Source: Pseudomonadales bacterium
GTDB lineage: Bacteria > Pseudomonadota > Gammaproteobacteria > Pseudomonadales > UBA7239
DNA: 64,000 bases
Direction of reading: 5' to 3'
Assembly: GCA_041395665.1 (NCBI GenBank)
Contig: JAWLAB010000001.1
Coordinates: 381,828 to 445,827, forward strand
Shown here: one piece after another, positions 44,473-53,058 of the stretch
Position numbering within the stretch: position 1 is the stretch's first letter
Layout: each line of letters starts with the position of its first letter
Program-made: the position numbers and the translations under genes
Notes under the pieces: generated by a model
What the model saw: the letters and a program-made list of their open reading frames with translations, nothing else
The model's database searches: none
What the model was told of the DNA's origin: nothing

Positions 44473-45470
44473 CAGCGCGCTCTTGTTGCAGCGTGTTGCA
44501 GCATTTGCACCGCATTATCAATCGCGTGTTGCAAGCTGCTGTGTTGTGCTAAACCGCTGCCGGCTAAATCCAATGCCGTACCGTGATCGACCGATGTGCG
44601 CACAAATGGCAAACCCAAAGTGACATTGATGGCTTCACCAAAACCGTCTGCTTTGAGTACGGGCAAACCTTGATCGTGATACATCGCCACGAACACATCG
44701 GTTTGCTCGCGCAGCGCAGCCGTGAAGGCGGTATCCGCCGGCAGTGGCCCCATTAAATGGAAACTTTTTTCACGCAATGCATTGATTACTGGTTCGATGA
44801 CAGTCATTTCTTCACTGCCTAGATGCCCTTTTTCACCAGCGTGCGGATTCAATCCACACACAGCAATACGCGGTGCTTGTGCGGTGAAATAACGCTGCAT
44901 ATCAGCGTGAATAATTTCTAGCGTGCGGCGTAAATTGTCTGGCGTAATGGCATCCGGTACAGCGCGCAGTGGTAAATGTGTGGTGACGAGCGCCACGCGC
45001 AAACGCGGTGTTGCCAACAGCATCACCACTTTGTCGCAGCCCGCAATTGCTTGCAAAAATTCGGTGTGACCGCTGAAGGTAATGCCCGCGTCATTGATGA
45101 TGCTTTTTTGCACGGGACCCGTCACTAACGCTAAATGTTGCGGCGCGGCCAAACAATCTTTGGCTGCTGCGAGCAGACATTGCAAAACATAGTCGGCGTT
45201 GCGCGTATCCAACTCGCCAGCGGCGACAGGCGCTTTGCAATAATGTGGACGAATGTAGAGCGAACCTGCCGTGCATGCTGTTTGCGGCGCGTAATTGCTG
45301 ACATCAATCAGTGTTAAAGGCAGGTCCAATTGTTCTGCGCGTTTTTGCAACAGCACGGGATCGGCGTAAGCAATGATGGGAATTGTTTGTGCGTGCTGCG
45401 CGATTTGTACGGTGATGTCGGAGCCAATACCAGCGGGTTCACCTGGCGTGAGTGCGATGGCGAGCGTCAT
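44472..45470 (-). CDS. pdxA: 4-hydroxythreonine-4-phosphate dehydrogenase
   Basis: Oxidises 4-phosphohydroxy-threonine in pyridoxal phosphate synthesis. The 332-residue product has LTPGEPAGIGSDITVQIA, the metal/substrate motif GITFSGHTEFLQ, GLNPHAGEKGHLGSEE and AMYHDQGLPVLKADGF. Its order between surA and rsmA is conserved across gammaproteobacteria. Confidence 0.97.
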   Translation of the reverse strand: MTLAIALTPGEPAGIGSDITVQIAQHAQTIPIIAYADPVLLQKRAEQLDLPLTLIDVSNYAPQTACTAGSLYIRPHYCKAPVAAGELDTRNADYVLQCLLAAAKDCLAAPQHLALVTGPVQKSIINDAGITFSGHTEFLQAIAGCDKVVMLLATPRLRVALVTTHLPLRAVPDAITPDNLRRTLEIIHADMQRYFTAQAPRIAVCGLNPHAGEKGHLGSEEMTVIEPVINALREKSFHLMGPLPADTAFTAALREQTDVFVAMYHDQGLPVLKADGFGEAINVTLGLPFVRTSVDHGTALDLAGSGLAQHSSLQHAIDNAVQMLQHAATRAR

Positions 45471-45491
45471 AGCAATGCGCCACCCACGCGC

Positions 45492-46499
45492 TTAGAGATT
45501 AATTTTTACATACGCTTGATCGCGCAATTCTTTCAACCAACGCGGCAATTCGTCTTGAAAGTGGCGTTTGCGCAAAATCATTTGCGCTTGTTGGCGCATG
45601 ATGGTTTCGCTCATGTTTTGTGCGCGACGATCGAGCACTTGCACTACATGCCAGCCAAATTGTGTCTGAAAAGGTTCAGAAACAGAGCCGCTGGCGGTGT
45701 TATCCATCGCCGCTTCAAATTCCGGCACCACTTGTCCTGGTGAAACCCAACCGAGATCACCGCCTTTCATGGCAGAGCCCGGATCTTCAGAATATTTTTT
45801 GGCGAGAGCAGAGAAGTCGCCACCGTTTAGCACGACATCGTGAATTTTTTGCAGCACAGCGCGAGTCTCTTCGTCATTGCGAATGGCTGAAGGTTTAATC
45901 AGGATGTGTCGCGCTTGTGTTTGGTTGATCGGTTTATCGATCGCTTCTTGCATGGCAAGACGGCGACCTTCTTCTGAAGCGAGGAAGTTGTCGACATCTT
46001 GATCAGAAATTTCAATGCGTTTGATCACATACGCTTGCTGCACTTGCTGCAAAATAATTTGGCGGCGAATGTTTTCACGAAACATACCAAAAGGAATGCC
46101 CTGCGCGGCCAATTCTTTACGAAAAGCCTCGGGGCTTAATTTATTTTGTGCAGCGATGCTCTTAACTGCCGCGTCCAATTGTTCTTTGCTAACTTTAATG
46201 CCGGCGCGCTCACCGATTTGTAACTGCAAACTTTCGGCCGTGAGTTTTTCTAACACTTGTTTTTGTAAGACATCATTGGGTGGCAGAGGCTGCCCTGCTT
46301 GCTTCATTTGTACAGCGAGCATACGCGATTGCAGTGCCAACTCGCTGAGCATGATGACATCTTCATTGACAACGGCAGCCACCTTATCCAGTGGTTGTTG
46401 TGAAGAAGTTTCTGCTTGCACAACAGGTGAGAGCGCAATCCCTAGTGCAATGGTCGCAACTGCAGTCAGTGTACGACCGGTGAAAAATAGGTTCTTCAT
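45492..46499 (-). CDS. surA: Periplasmic chaperone SurA, single-PPIase form
   Basis: Escorts unfolded outer-membrane proteins through the periplasm. The 335-residue product has a signal peptide ending SPVVQA, the N-terminal SurA domain (KVAAVVNEDVIMLSELALQS, about 30-150) and one parvulin domain with ARHILIKPS, YSEDPGSAMKGGDLGWVSPG and EPFQTQFGWHVVQVLDRR. Other SurA proteins usually have about 430 residues and two parvulin domains, so one is missing. ATG 46499 follows AAGGAACT; the frame is open to 46535. It follows lptD by 32 bases. Confidence 0.93.
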   Translation of the reverse strand: MKNLFFTGRTLTAVATIALGIALSPVVQAETSSQQPLDKVAAVVNEDVIMLSELALQSRMLAVQMKQAGQPLPPNDVLQKQVLEKLTAESLQLQIGERAGIKVSKEQLDAAVKSIAAQNKLSPEAFRKELAAQGIPFGMFRENIRRQIILQQVQQAYVIKRIEISDQDVDNFLASEEGRRLAMQEAIDKPINQTQARHILIKPSAIRNDEETRAVLQKIHDVVLNGGDFSALAKKYSEDPGSAMKGGDLGWVSPGQVVPEFEAAMDNTASGSVSEPFQTQFGWHVVQVLDRRAQNMSETIMRQQAQMILRKRHFQDELPRWLKELRDQAYVKINL

Positions 46500-46531
46500 C
46501 GAGAGTTCCTTTTGTGTGGCTTGAGCGCGCA

Positions 46532-49441
46532 TCAATCGATCGTTTTATAACGATCTTGATAGCCCACGATGCTGTCAGACAACATGCTGTCTACGCTGTC
46601 ACCCACATTGCCTAGGCTCTTGAACTGTACTTGCAGGAAGATACCGTTGTCGGTGTCTTGCAGGCCTGCGTCGTTAACAAAGTGTTCGTTGACGACCCAT
46701 TGTCGTGCCACCACGCGCACGCTCCAACAGCAGTTGTCGTACTCCACACCGGCGATGGTTTCCAAATTGCGGTCGTTGGTGGTGTCGCGATTCCAGTGGC
46801 CGATCAAGCTCCATTGATTGGTGATGGGATAAGCGCCGGACACATAAAATTGCTGCACGTTGCGGTCAAGGTAAGTGCCTTGGCCGATCAGTGGCATGGC
46901 GGTGACATAGCCTGTAATAGGATCGATAACAGGTGGCGTGCTAAGAATCGCGCCAGTTGCTGGATTGTAAGCCGTAGGCTGCCATTCTTCTTCACGGTCA
47001 ATGTATTGGTAGCCGGCGTTAAACAAAAGGCCTTTGCCATCGCGGTAGCGCAAGGCCAACGATTGCCGCTCGCGCTGTGCTGTATCTTCGTTCCACAGTG
47101 TTTCTGTGCGGATATCCCATTCGTTGGTGATGCGTGCAGCGGCGTCAAACACCAGTGCGGAGCGTGAACGATCGCGTTCATACCTGGCGCGGACAGGGTT
47201 ATCTGCCAAGACAACATCGCGCTTATCGAGATAAAACGCTTGACCCACACCCACGCGCAGCAACTCACGGCCGGTGACTGGGCTCAGCAGGCGCGAGCTA
47301 ACGCCCACAGACAGCTGATTGTTATCGGCAATGTAATCTTCACCTGCAAAACGATTTTCGCGGAACAACTGTGCGTAGGACATCGACAGCGAATTGCTAT
47401 CGAAGTTGTACATGTCGTCTTGATCGCCGGGGTTGGCGTAGTAGTACGACAATTTCGGTTCAAGCGTTTGCTTGTAGTCACGACCAAAGAAATTGGCATC
47501 GCGTTCGAAAATTAAACCGCTGTCGAGGCTGACATAAGCTGCCGAAGCTGACGGGTTGCTGTCAGGTGTGAAGAAAGTCGTTTCATCCAAGGATTGTGAT
47601 ACATGGCGTATACCAATTTTTGGCGTGAAAAATGCGCCAGCGGTACGCATAGGAAACGCAATGCTGTAATCGAGATTCATGCGTTGACCGGCAATAAACT
47701 CATGCTCACCAAGATAAGTGGTGCGATTGGTAAAGGGGTCAATAACTGGCAGTAGAGTAACGGGGTCAATCAACGGTCTGTAATCGGTATCGAAGAATAG
47801 ATTTGGTTGGATGCGACCCTCATGTTCATGATCAAAACGCGTCACAGAATGATGCAGGTTGATTTCTAAACCGTTATCTAACGCGTAGTCGGCATCGGCA
47901 AACAAAGATGGCAATACTTTGTGTGGATCAGCTAACTGATAGTTTTGCAAAAGCGTGCGATACCAAAATGGAATGGTGTTGGCACGAATCAATTCGTTGA
48001 CATCGTCAAGCAAACTGGAATCGTTCAGTGTTTGGAATTGTTTCGCGATGATACCTAAACGCCAGTGGTCGTCCGGCAGGAAATCGAACTGTGCCTGCTG
48101 ACGCAATTGCGCGGTGTTGGTGCCTTGAATGCCGTCAGATCCAAGATCGTGGAAATATTGTGAATCGCTGACGGAGGAGTAATCCACCATACTTTCCCAA
48201 TGTTTATCCGCGCCGTTCTGTTTGAAGTTGAAGAACCAGCGGTCATCATCGATATTGCGATCGGCTTCTTGATCACTCGGCAAAATACTGACTAAGGCGC
48301 TGCCGTAAGTGTGTTCGGTCATGTAGCGACCTTTAGCACTTAACATTAAACCGCGATCACTCATGTAGCGCGGCGTAAGAATCAAATCGTAATTCGGTGC
48401 TAAGTTGAAATAGTACGGTGTAGAAATATCTAAACCGTTTTCACCAAAACTAAACGAAGGCACGAGAAAGCCAGACATACGCTCGTCGCCCAGTGGGAAT
48501 TGCAAATACGGCGTGTAAAAAATAGGCACGCCTTTTACGCGCAGCGTGACATTGCGCGCGCGGCCTTGTGAATCGTTGGGATCTAAAGTCAGTGAGCTGG
48601 CATTGAGCGTCCATTGCTCACTGCCCACCGGACAGTAGCTATAACTGGCATCGGTTAAAGCAACGACGCCGGTGTTACTGCGGCTCAAACTTTGCGCCTT
48701 ACCTTGCACATGCGCTTTGTGCATTAAGTAGCGCACATTTTCCATTTGCGCAGTATTTTCTTCGACTTGCATATCCGCTCGGCTGCCGGTTAACAACAAA
48801 CCGGGTTCGCGCAATGCCACATTGCCGCGCAGTGCGATTTGGCGCGGTTCTCTGCGTAGCGTCACGGTATCTGCACGCAGATATCGATTACCTTGACTCA
48901 CATGTACATTGCCTTTTAAGCGCGTGAGTTGGCTGTTGATATCGGTATAAGTTTTATCGGCGTGCGCTTGAATTTCTGCATCTTCCGGTTTGGTTTGATC
49001 GCCATTTTCTGTTGGATCAACATACATACCGCAACACATGGAGGCTTCGTGTCGCTGTGCGTCGGTGAGTTTTTCTTTTTGCTCCGCTGTCAATTTATCG
49101 AACGGCACCCAGTCATCACTGATACGCACTTTATGTGTTGGAGAGCTTGGATCTTTTGATGATTCTTCTGTTGCGTTATTGCTTTCTTGTCTGCCGTAAG
49201 CAATCGCTTCGATAGCAGCATCTTCCGCTGATTTTTTATTTTGCGACGATGCCACGGTAGCGCCAGTGTCTACCGTCACGCCAGTGCCCGCTTGGCAGAG
49301 CCATTCACCGCGTTCGTTGGTGTTGCAGTCCCAACCGGATGCTTGGGTGGTCATCGCTGTTGAGGCGGCCAACACCAATCCGAGACCAGTCAAAGTCAGG
49401 CGCGAAACGCGCAAACGCGCAAAGGGAGCAATCGAGTTCAT
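46532..49441 (-). CDS. lptD: LPS-assembly protein LptD
   Basis: Outer-membrane beta-barrel that inserts lipopolysaccharide together with LptE. The 969-residue product has a signal peptide (STAMTTQASG), a cysteine-containing start WDCNTNERGEWLC, a low-complexity Glu/Lys/Asn-rich segment (about 60-150), the OstA/LptA-like domain with LKGNVHVSQGNRYLRADTVT, and the barrel with VKGVPIFYTPYLQFPLGDER, and a paired-cysteine end DNCCWSVRVVARQW. ATG 49441 is preferred to the longer frame at 49648 because GGAA precedes it and the signal peptide starts there. It is divergent from amgK. Confidence 0.95.
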   Translation of the reverse strand: MNSIAPFARLRVSRLTLTGLGLVLAASTAMTTQASGWDCNTNERGEWLCQAGTGVTVDTGATVASSQNKKSAEDAAIEAIAYGRQESNNATEESSKDPSSPTHKVRISDDWVPFDKLTAEQKEKLTDAQRHEASMCCGMYVDPTENGDQTKPEDAEIQAHADKTYTDINSQLTRLKGNVHVSQGNRYLRADTVTLRREPRQIALRGNVALREPGLLLTGSRADMQVEENTAQMENVRYLMHKAHVQGKAQSLSRSNTGVVALTDASYSYCPVGSEQWTLNASSLTLDPNDSQGRARNVTLRVKGVPIFYTPYLQFPLGDERMSGFLVPSFSFGENGLDISTPYYFNLAPNYDLILTPRYMSDRGLMLSAKGRYMTEHTYGSALVSILPSDQEADRNIDDDRWFFNFKQNGADKHWESMVDYSSVSDSQYFHDLGSDGIQGTNTAQLRQQAQFDFLPDDHWRLGIIAKQFQTLNDSSLLDDVNELIRANTIPFWYRTLLQNYQLADPHKVLPSLFADADYALDNGLEINLHHSVTRFDHEHEGRIQPNLFFDTDYRPLIDPVTLLPVIDPFTNRTTYLGEHEFIAGQRMNLDYSIAFPMRTAGAFFTPKIGIRHVSQSLDETTFFTPDSNPSASAAYVSLDSGLIFERDANFFGRDYKQTLEPKLSYYYANPGDQDDMYNFDSNSLSMSYAQLFRENRFAGEDYIADNNQLSVGVSSRLLSPVTGRELLRVGVGQAFYLDKRDVVLADNPVRARYERDRSRSALVFDAAARITNEWDIRTETLWNEDTAQRERQSLALRYRDGKGLLFNAGYQYIDREEEWQPTAYNPATGAILSTPPVIDPITGYVTAMPLIGQGTYLDRNVQQFYVSGAYPITNQWSLIGHWNRDTTNDRNLETIAGVEYDNCCWSVRVVARQWVVNEHFVNDAGLQDTDNGIFLQVQFKSLGNVGDSVDSMLSDSIVGYQDRYKTID

Positions 49442-49604
49442 CAAGTCTTTTCCATGCTGTGCTGTGCATTCCCGACAAGCCACAGGCGAGATGTTTCGGG
49501 CGGGCAATTGAACGCCGCATTGTAAAGGATTTACTCGAGCTGTGGCGCAAGACGGGCTGGCGGTTAGAATGCCGCGTTTGAGATAAACGAGTGCGGGCAC
49601 AGCG

Positions 49605-50612
49605 GTGGAACAGCAGTTAGCGACATGGGTAAAACAACAGGCGGGCATGGCGCAACGGGTGCGTTGTTGCCTCTATCTGGTGATGCCGGATTTCGCCGTT
49701 ACTTCCGTGTCGAACAGCCAGCCACCGGTGATGGCGGTGTATGCACCGCCCGCCACCGAAAACAGCGAGCAGTATTTGGCGGTGTCTCAGTTGCTGGCTT
49801 CTAGCGGCGTGCGTGTGCCGGCAGTGTTGGCGACGGACCTTAGTCGCGGCTTTTTGTTGGTGGAAGATTGCGGCGATCAATTACTGCTGCCCGCGCTGAA
49901 TGATCACTCGGTCGATGCCCTGTACGAGAGCGCCTTGGCTATGTTGCTGGCGCTGCAATCTGTTTCCGTGCCTGCGGATGCTGTGCCGCTGTATGACGGT
50001 CAACGATTGTGGGATGAGATGGCGTTGTTCCCCACTTGGTTTGTACAAGGGCTGCTCGATCAACCTTGTGGCCGCAACGAGCAAACGCTGTTGGATAACT
50101 GCTTCGATGGCTTGGTGCACAGCGCGCTGGATCAACCGCAAGTGCTAGTGCATCGCGATTTCCATGCGCGCAATGTGATGTTGTGCGGCGAGCTTGCTGA
50201 GTTGGTGACGATAGATTTTCAGGATGCGGTGGTCGGCCCGATCACCTACGATTTGGTGTCTCTGCTGCGCGATTGCTACATCTACTGGCAGCCAGAACGG
50301 GTGAAACAGTGGGCGCTTGCTTACCGTAAAAAGCTGATCAATCAAGGAAAGCCAGCTGGCGACAGCGATCAGCAATTCCTGCAATGGTTTGATTTCATGG
50401 GGCTGCAGCGGCACATCAAAGTGCTGGGTATTTTCGCCCGCCTCTGGCTGCGTGACGGCAAAGCGGGCTATCTCAATGACCTGCCTTTGGTGCTGCACTA
50501 CACCGTATCGGTTGCGGAGCAGTATCCACAAACGGCGGAATTCGCTCAGTGGATGCAGGAGCGCATTCTGCCCGCTTGCCAGCGGCAGCCGTGGTGGAAG
50601 CCCTTGCCGTGA
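49605..50612 (+). CDS. amgK: N-acetylmuramate/N-acetylglucosamine anomeric kinase AmgK
   Basis: Phosphorylates the anomeric carbon of MurNAc or GlcNAc in a fosfomycin-resistance cell-wall recycling pathway known from Pseudomonas. The 335-residue product has the APH-type kinase core: GFLLVEDCGDQLL, the catalytic loop VLVHRDFHARNVMLCGE and VTIDFQDAVVGPITYDL. Between about 49650 and 49725 the next frame encodes GDAGFRRYFRVEQP, the family's N-lobe motif, while the open frame reads an unrelated sequence there. Two compensating one-base indels in G-runs explain this. The start is GTG 49605. It is followed 13 bases later by murU. Confidence 0.85.
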   Translation: MEQQLATWVKQQAGMAQRVRCCLYLVMPDFAVTSVSNSQPPVMAVYAPPATENSEQYLAVSQLLASSGVRVPAVLATDLSRGFLLVEDCGDQLLLPALNDHSVDALYESALAMLLALQSVSVPADAVPLYDGQRLWDEMALFPTWFVQGLLDQPCGRNEQTLLDNCFDGLVHSALDQPQVLVHRDFHARNVMLCGELAELVTIDFQDAVVGPITYDLVSLLRDCYIYWQPERVKQWALAYRKKLINQGKPAGDSDQQFLQWFDFMGLQRHIKVLGIFARLWLRDGKAGYLNDLPLVLHYTVSVAEQYPQTAEFAQWMQERILPACQRQPWWKPLP

Positions 50613-50625
50613 CGAGCGTCTGACC

Positions 50626-51300
50626 ATGAAAGCAATGATTCTGGCGGCGGGTTTGGGTACGCGTATGCGACCGCTGACCGACCACTGCCCTAAGCCCTTG
50701 CTGGATGTGGCGGGCAAGCCGCTGATTGTGCGCCATATTGAACGCCTCGCCGCTGCTGGGTTTCGTGAGCTGGTCATCAACATCGCCCATCTCGGTTGCA
50801 TGATTGAAGAGGCGTTGGGCGATGGCAGTACATGGGGCGTGCAGATTGCTTACTCGCGGGAATCGCAGCCGTTGGAAACGGCGGGCGGTATCGTCAAGGC
50901 ATTGCCGCTGTTGGGTGATGCACCGTTTCTCGTCATCAATGGCGATATTTGGACAGATTTTCCACTGAACACACTGCCCAATCATTTTGCGAATGGCGCG
51001 CTGGCACATTTGGTATTGGTGAATAACCCCGAGCATCACCCGCAGGGCGATTTTGTGTTGCAGGATGGAAAAGTGCAGCCGCGCGGCGAGGAACAAGGGC
51101 TGACTTTTAGTGGCGTCTCGGTGTTATCGCCAGATTTATTTTCTGCGTGGCGCGAGCGAGCTGGCTCTGCTTTTCCGTTGCGTGAAGTCTTGCTGCCTGC
51201 CATGCAGCAAGCCGCCGTCAGCGGTGAGCACTATCAAGGTTATTGGCTGGATGTAGGCACGCCGCAGCGCCTGCAACAGTTGACGCAAAAGCTGGCGTAA
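50626..51300 (+). CDS. murU: N-acetylmuramate alpha-1-phosphate uridylyltransferase MurU
   Basis: Makes UDP-MurNAc from MurNAc-1-phosphate, the step after AmgK. The 224-residue nucleotidyltransferase has MILAAGLGTRMRPLTDHCPK, VINIAHLGCMIEEALGDGS, LETAGGIVKALPLLGD and the metal-binding NGDIWTDFPL. The frame is open from 50389, but ATG 50626 is the start, since upstream lies the amgK coding sequence. Confidence 0.93.
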   Translation: MKAMILAAGLGTRMRPLTDHCPKPLLDVAGKPLIVRHIERLAAAGFRELVINIAHLGCMIEEALGDGSTWGVQIAYSRESQPLETAGGIVKALPLLGDAPFLVINGDIWTDFPLNTLPNHFANGALAHLVLVNNPEHHPQGDFVLQDGKVQPRGEEQGLTFSGVSVLSPDLFSAWRERAGSAFPLREVLLPAMQQAAVSGEHYQGYWLDVGTPQRLQQLTQKLA

Positions 51301-51323
51301 AAAAACAGCACAAGTGTTCTGTA

Positions 51324-51329
51324 TATAAT
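51324..51329 (+). promoter_or_regulatory. Possible -10 box upstream of TM2 gene
   Basis: TATAAT lies 33 bases before ATG 51362. No good -35 hexamer is seen at the right distance (AAAAAC only), so this is a weak call. Confidence 0.25.
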
Positions 51330-51361
51330 TCGGCGGTTAAACGCCATCAACGAGTCATGTC

Positions 51362-51763
51362 ATGCAGCAACGCGATACGCATCTCAAAACCATCGGGTAT
51401 CTATTGTGGATTTTTGGATTTCTCGGTGCACACCGTTTTTATTACGGAAAGCCTGTTACCGGCACGCTTTGGTTTTTTACTTTGGGTTTATTGGGCATAG
51501 GTTGGTTGATCGATTTATTTTTGATTCCTAGCATGGATAGAGAAGCGGATTTGCGTTTTGCATCAGGAAGTTTGGATTACAACCTCGCATGGATTTTGCT
51601 GACATTCCTCGGCGTGTTTGGTATTCATCGCTTTTATCAAGGCAAATGGCTGACAGCGATTTTGTATTTGTTCACAGCGGGTTTATGTGGCTTGGGTGTT
51701 CTCTATGATTTTTGGACATTGAACGATCAAATTTCTATACAGAATGCGCAGGAAAATCAATGA
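51362..51763 (+). CDS. TM2 domain-containing membrane protein
   Basis: The 133-residue protein holds two TM2-type repeats, each with two hydrophobic helices: LWIFGFLGAHRFYYGKPVTG near the start and LLTFLGVFGIHRFYQGKWLT in the second half. The G-x-H-R-F-Y motif between helices marks the family. Function is unknown. Its stop overlaps the start of the next gene (ATGA), so the two are coupled. Confidence 0.88.
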   Translation: MQQRDTHLKTIGYLLWIFGFLGAHRFYYGKPVTGTLWFFTLGLLGIGWLIDLFLIPSMDREADLRFASGSLDYNLAWILLTFLGVFGIHRFYQGKWLTAILYLFTAGLCGLGVLYDFWTLNDQISIQNAQENQ

Positions 51764-53058
51764 AAGTAGTTGATGCACTAAAAGGGTCACTGCTGCTGCG
51801 TATCGTATCGGGATACGGCGCGATATTTTTTGCAGTCTTTTTGTTGATAGGCGTTTTTCTTGTCGCGCGTGTTGAGTGGTTAGTTGGTAGCACCATCGAT
51901 ACTTACGGCACCACAGTAGCGGAGCAGTTGGCACAAAATTCTTTGGATGCCGCCATTCAGCGCGATCAAGTGGGATTACAAGCGCAGCTCGCTCGTTTGA
52001 TGAAAGTGCCGAGTGTGGTGAGTGTCAGTATTTACGATGCGAGCAATGCATTGTTGGCGCAGGCAGGCGCAACGCCCAGTGAATTATCGCAGCGCCATTT
52101 TTTGCGCAGTTACACAGCAACGCTTGGTTTCGGCGACAACATGACGGGCAGCGTCAATGTCATCTTAGAAGTAGAAAAAATTGAAAGTTTATTGCCAGAA
52201 ATACGCTGGGCATTGGCTACATTATTTGTGGCGTCTTTTGTTGCATTATTGATGCTGAGTTACTACTTCACACGAGATATTCGTCAACAGCGCAATGCGT
52301 TGGCAACTGTTTTAATGGAGAGAGTCCCTGTCGAAGTCATGGAGACTTGTTTTTCCTCACGCCCCAGTAACTTGAGTGAGCATGAAATGCGTCAGTTAAT
52401 GGAGCATTTGCAACAGTATGTTTTGCAAATTCAAACACCATCACCCGCAGAACTTCATGAAGCGGCTGCTTCGTTATTTGATGGTCGAGGCGGTTATGTG
52501 TACTTGCTGTTGGAATGTCACAACATCGATGTTTTGCAGCGGCAGGTAAGCCGTGATCGTCTGCGCGTTTTACTGGATCAAGTGCAAGAACAAGTGAAAA
52601 AAACCACGCGGCTTTATCACGCGCAGCGCATGCCAGCGGCTGGTTCTTGTATCAAAATTGTGTTCCCTGTCGATGCACCTGTGGCTGAGGTGTTGTTGCG
52701 CGCTGCCTGCTGTGCGGATGTGCTGTGCAATGTATTGCAAGCCTGTCGCGATGACGAGCTGGGCATACAGTTACAGTGGAGCTTGGCGCTGGATCACCAT
52801 TCGCCGTGTGATAACGATATTTTGCGCAATCGCCAGCAAACGACGGATGAACAACGCAGCCGCTGGTTATGCAATCAAGTGGGCAATGCGCAGTTGGCAG
52901 TGAGCGCAGAAGTCGGCGAGTTGTTGCAAGCACAAGAGAATTTGACGCTAGCCGTTGAGCACGGTGAAGGCGGAAAATCTTTTTGCCGCATTACTGCGTT
53001 CGCACAGCAGCATCGCAACTTATTGGATAGCCAAATCGCGCGTTTACTCGAACGCTAA
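51760..53058 (+). CDS. YtjB/AhpA-like membrane protein with degenerate cyclase-like domain
   Basis: The 432-residue protein has an N-terminal membrane helix (about 15-37), a periplasmic segment with TVAEQLAQNSLDAAIQRDQV and VPSVVSVSIYDASNALLAQA, a second helix (about 145-165), then a HAMP-like linker and a cytoplasmic domain of about 200 residues. The first half resembles the YtjB/Smp (AhpA) family. The cytoplasmic part (VYLLLECHNIDVLQRQVSRD to the end) has a nucleotide-cyclase-like rhythm but lacks the metal-binding aspartates, so it is probably not catalytic. It overlaps the CorB gene stop by four bases on the other strand. Confidence 0.65.
   Translation: MKVVDALKGSLLLRIVSGYGAIFFAVFLLIGVFLVARVEWLVGSTIDTYGTTVAEQLAQNSLDAAIQRDQVGLQAQLARLMKVPSVVSVSIYDASNALLAQAGATPSELSQRHFLRSYTATLGFGDNMTGSVNVILEVEKIESLLPEIRWALATLFVASFVALLMLSYYFTRDIRQQRNALATVLMERVPVEVMETCFSSRPSNLSEHEMRQLMEHLQQYVLQIQTPSPAELHEAAASLFDGRGGYVYLLLECHNIDVLQRQVSRDRLRVLLDQVQEQVKKTTRLYHAQRMPAAGSCIKIVFPVDAPVAEVLLRAACCADVLCNVLQACRDDELGIQLQWSLALDHHSPCDNDILRNRQQTTDEQRSRWLCNQVGNAQLAVSAEVGELLQAQENLTLAVEHGEGGKSFCRITAFAQQHRNLLDSQIARLLER

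Noticed and set aside
49442..49648. Upstream extension of LptD to 49648
   Set aside because: The extra 69 residues have no signal peptide or homology pattern and overlap the start of amgK; the signal peptide begins at ATG 49441.
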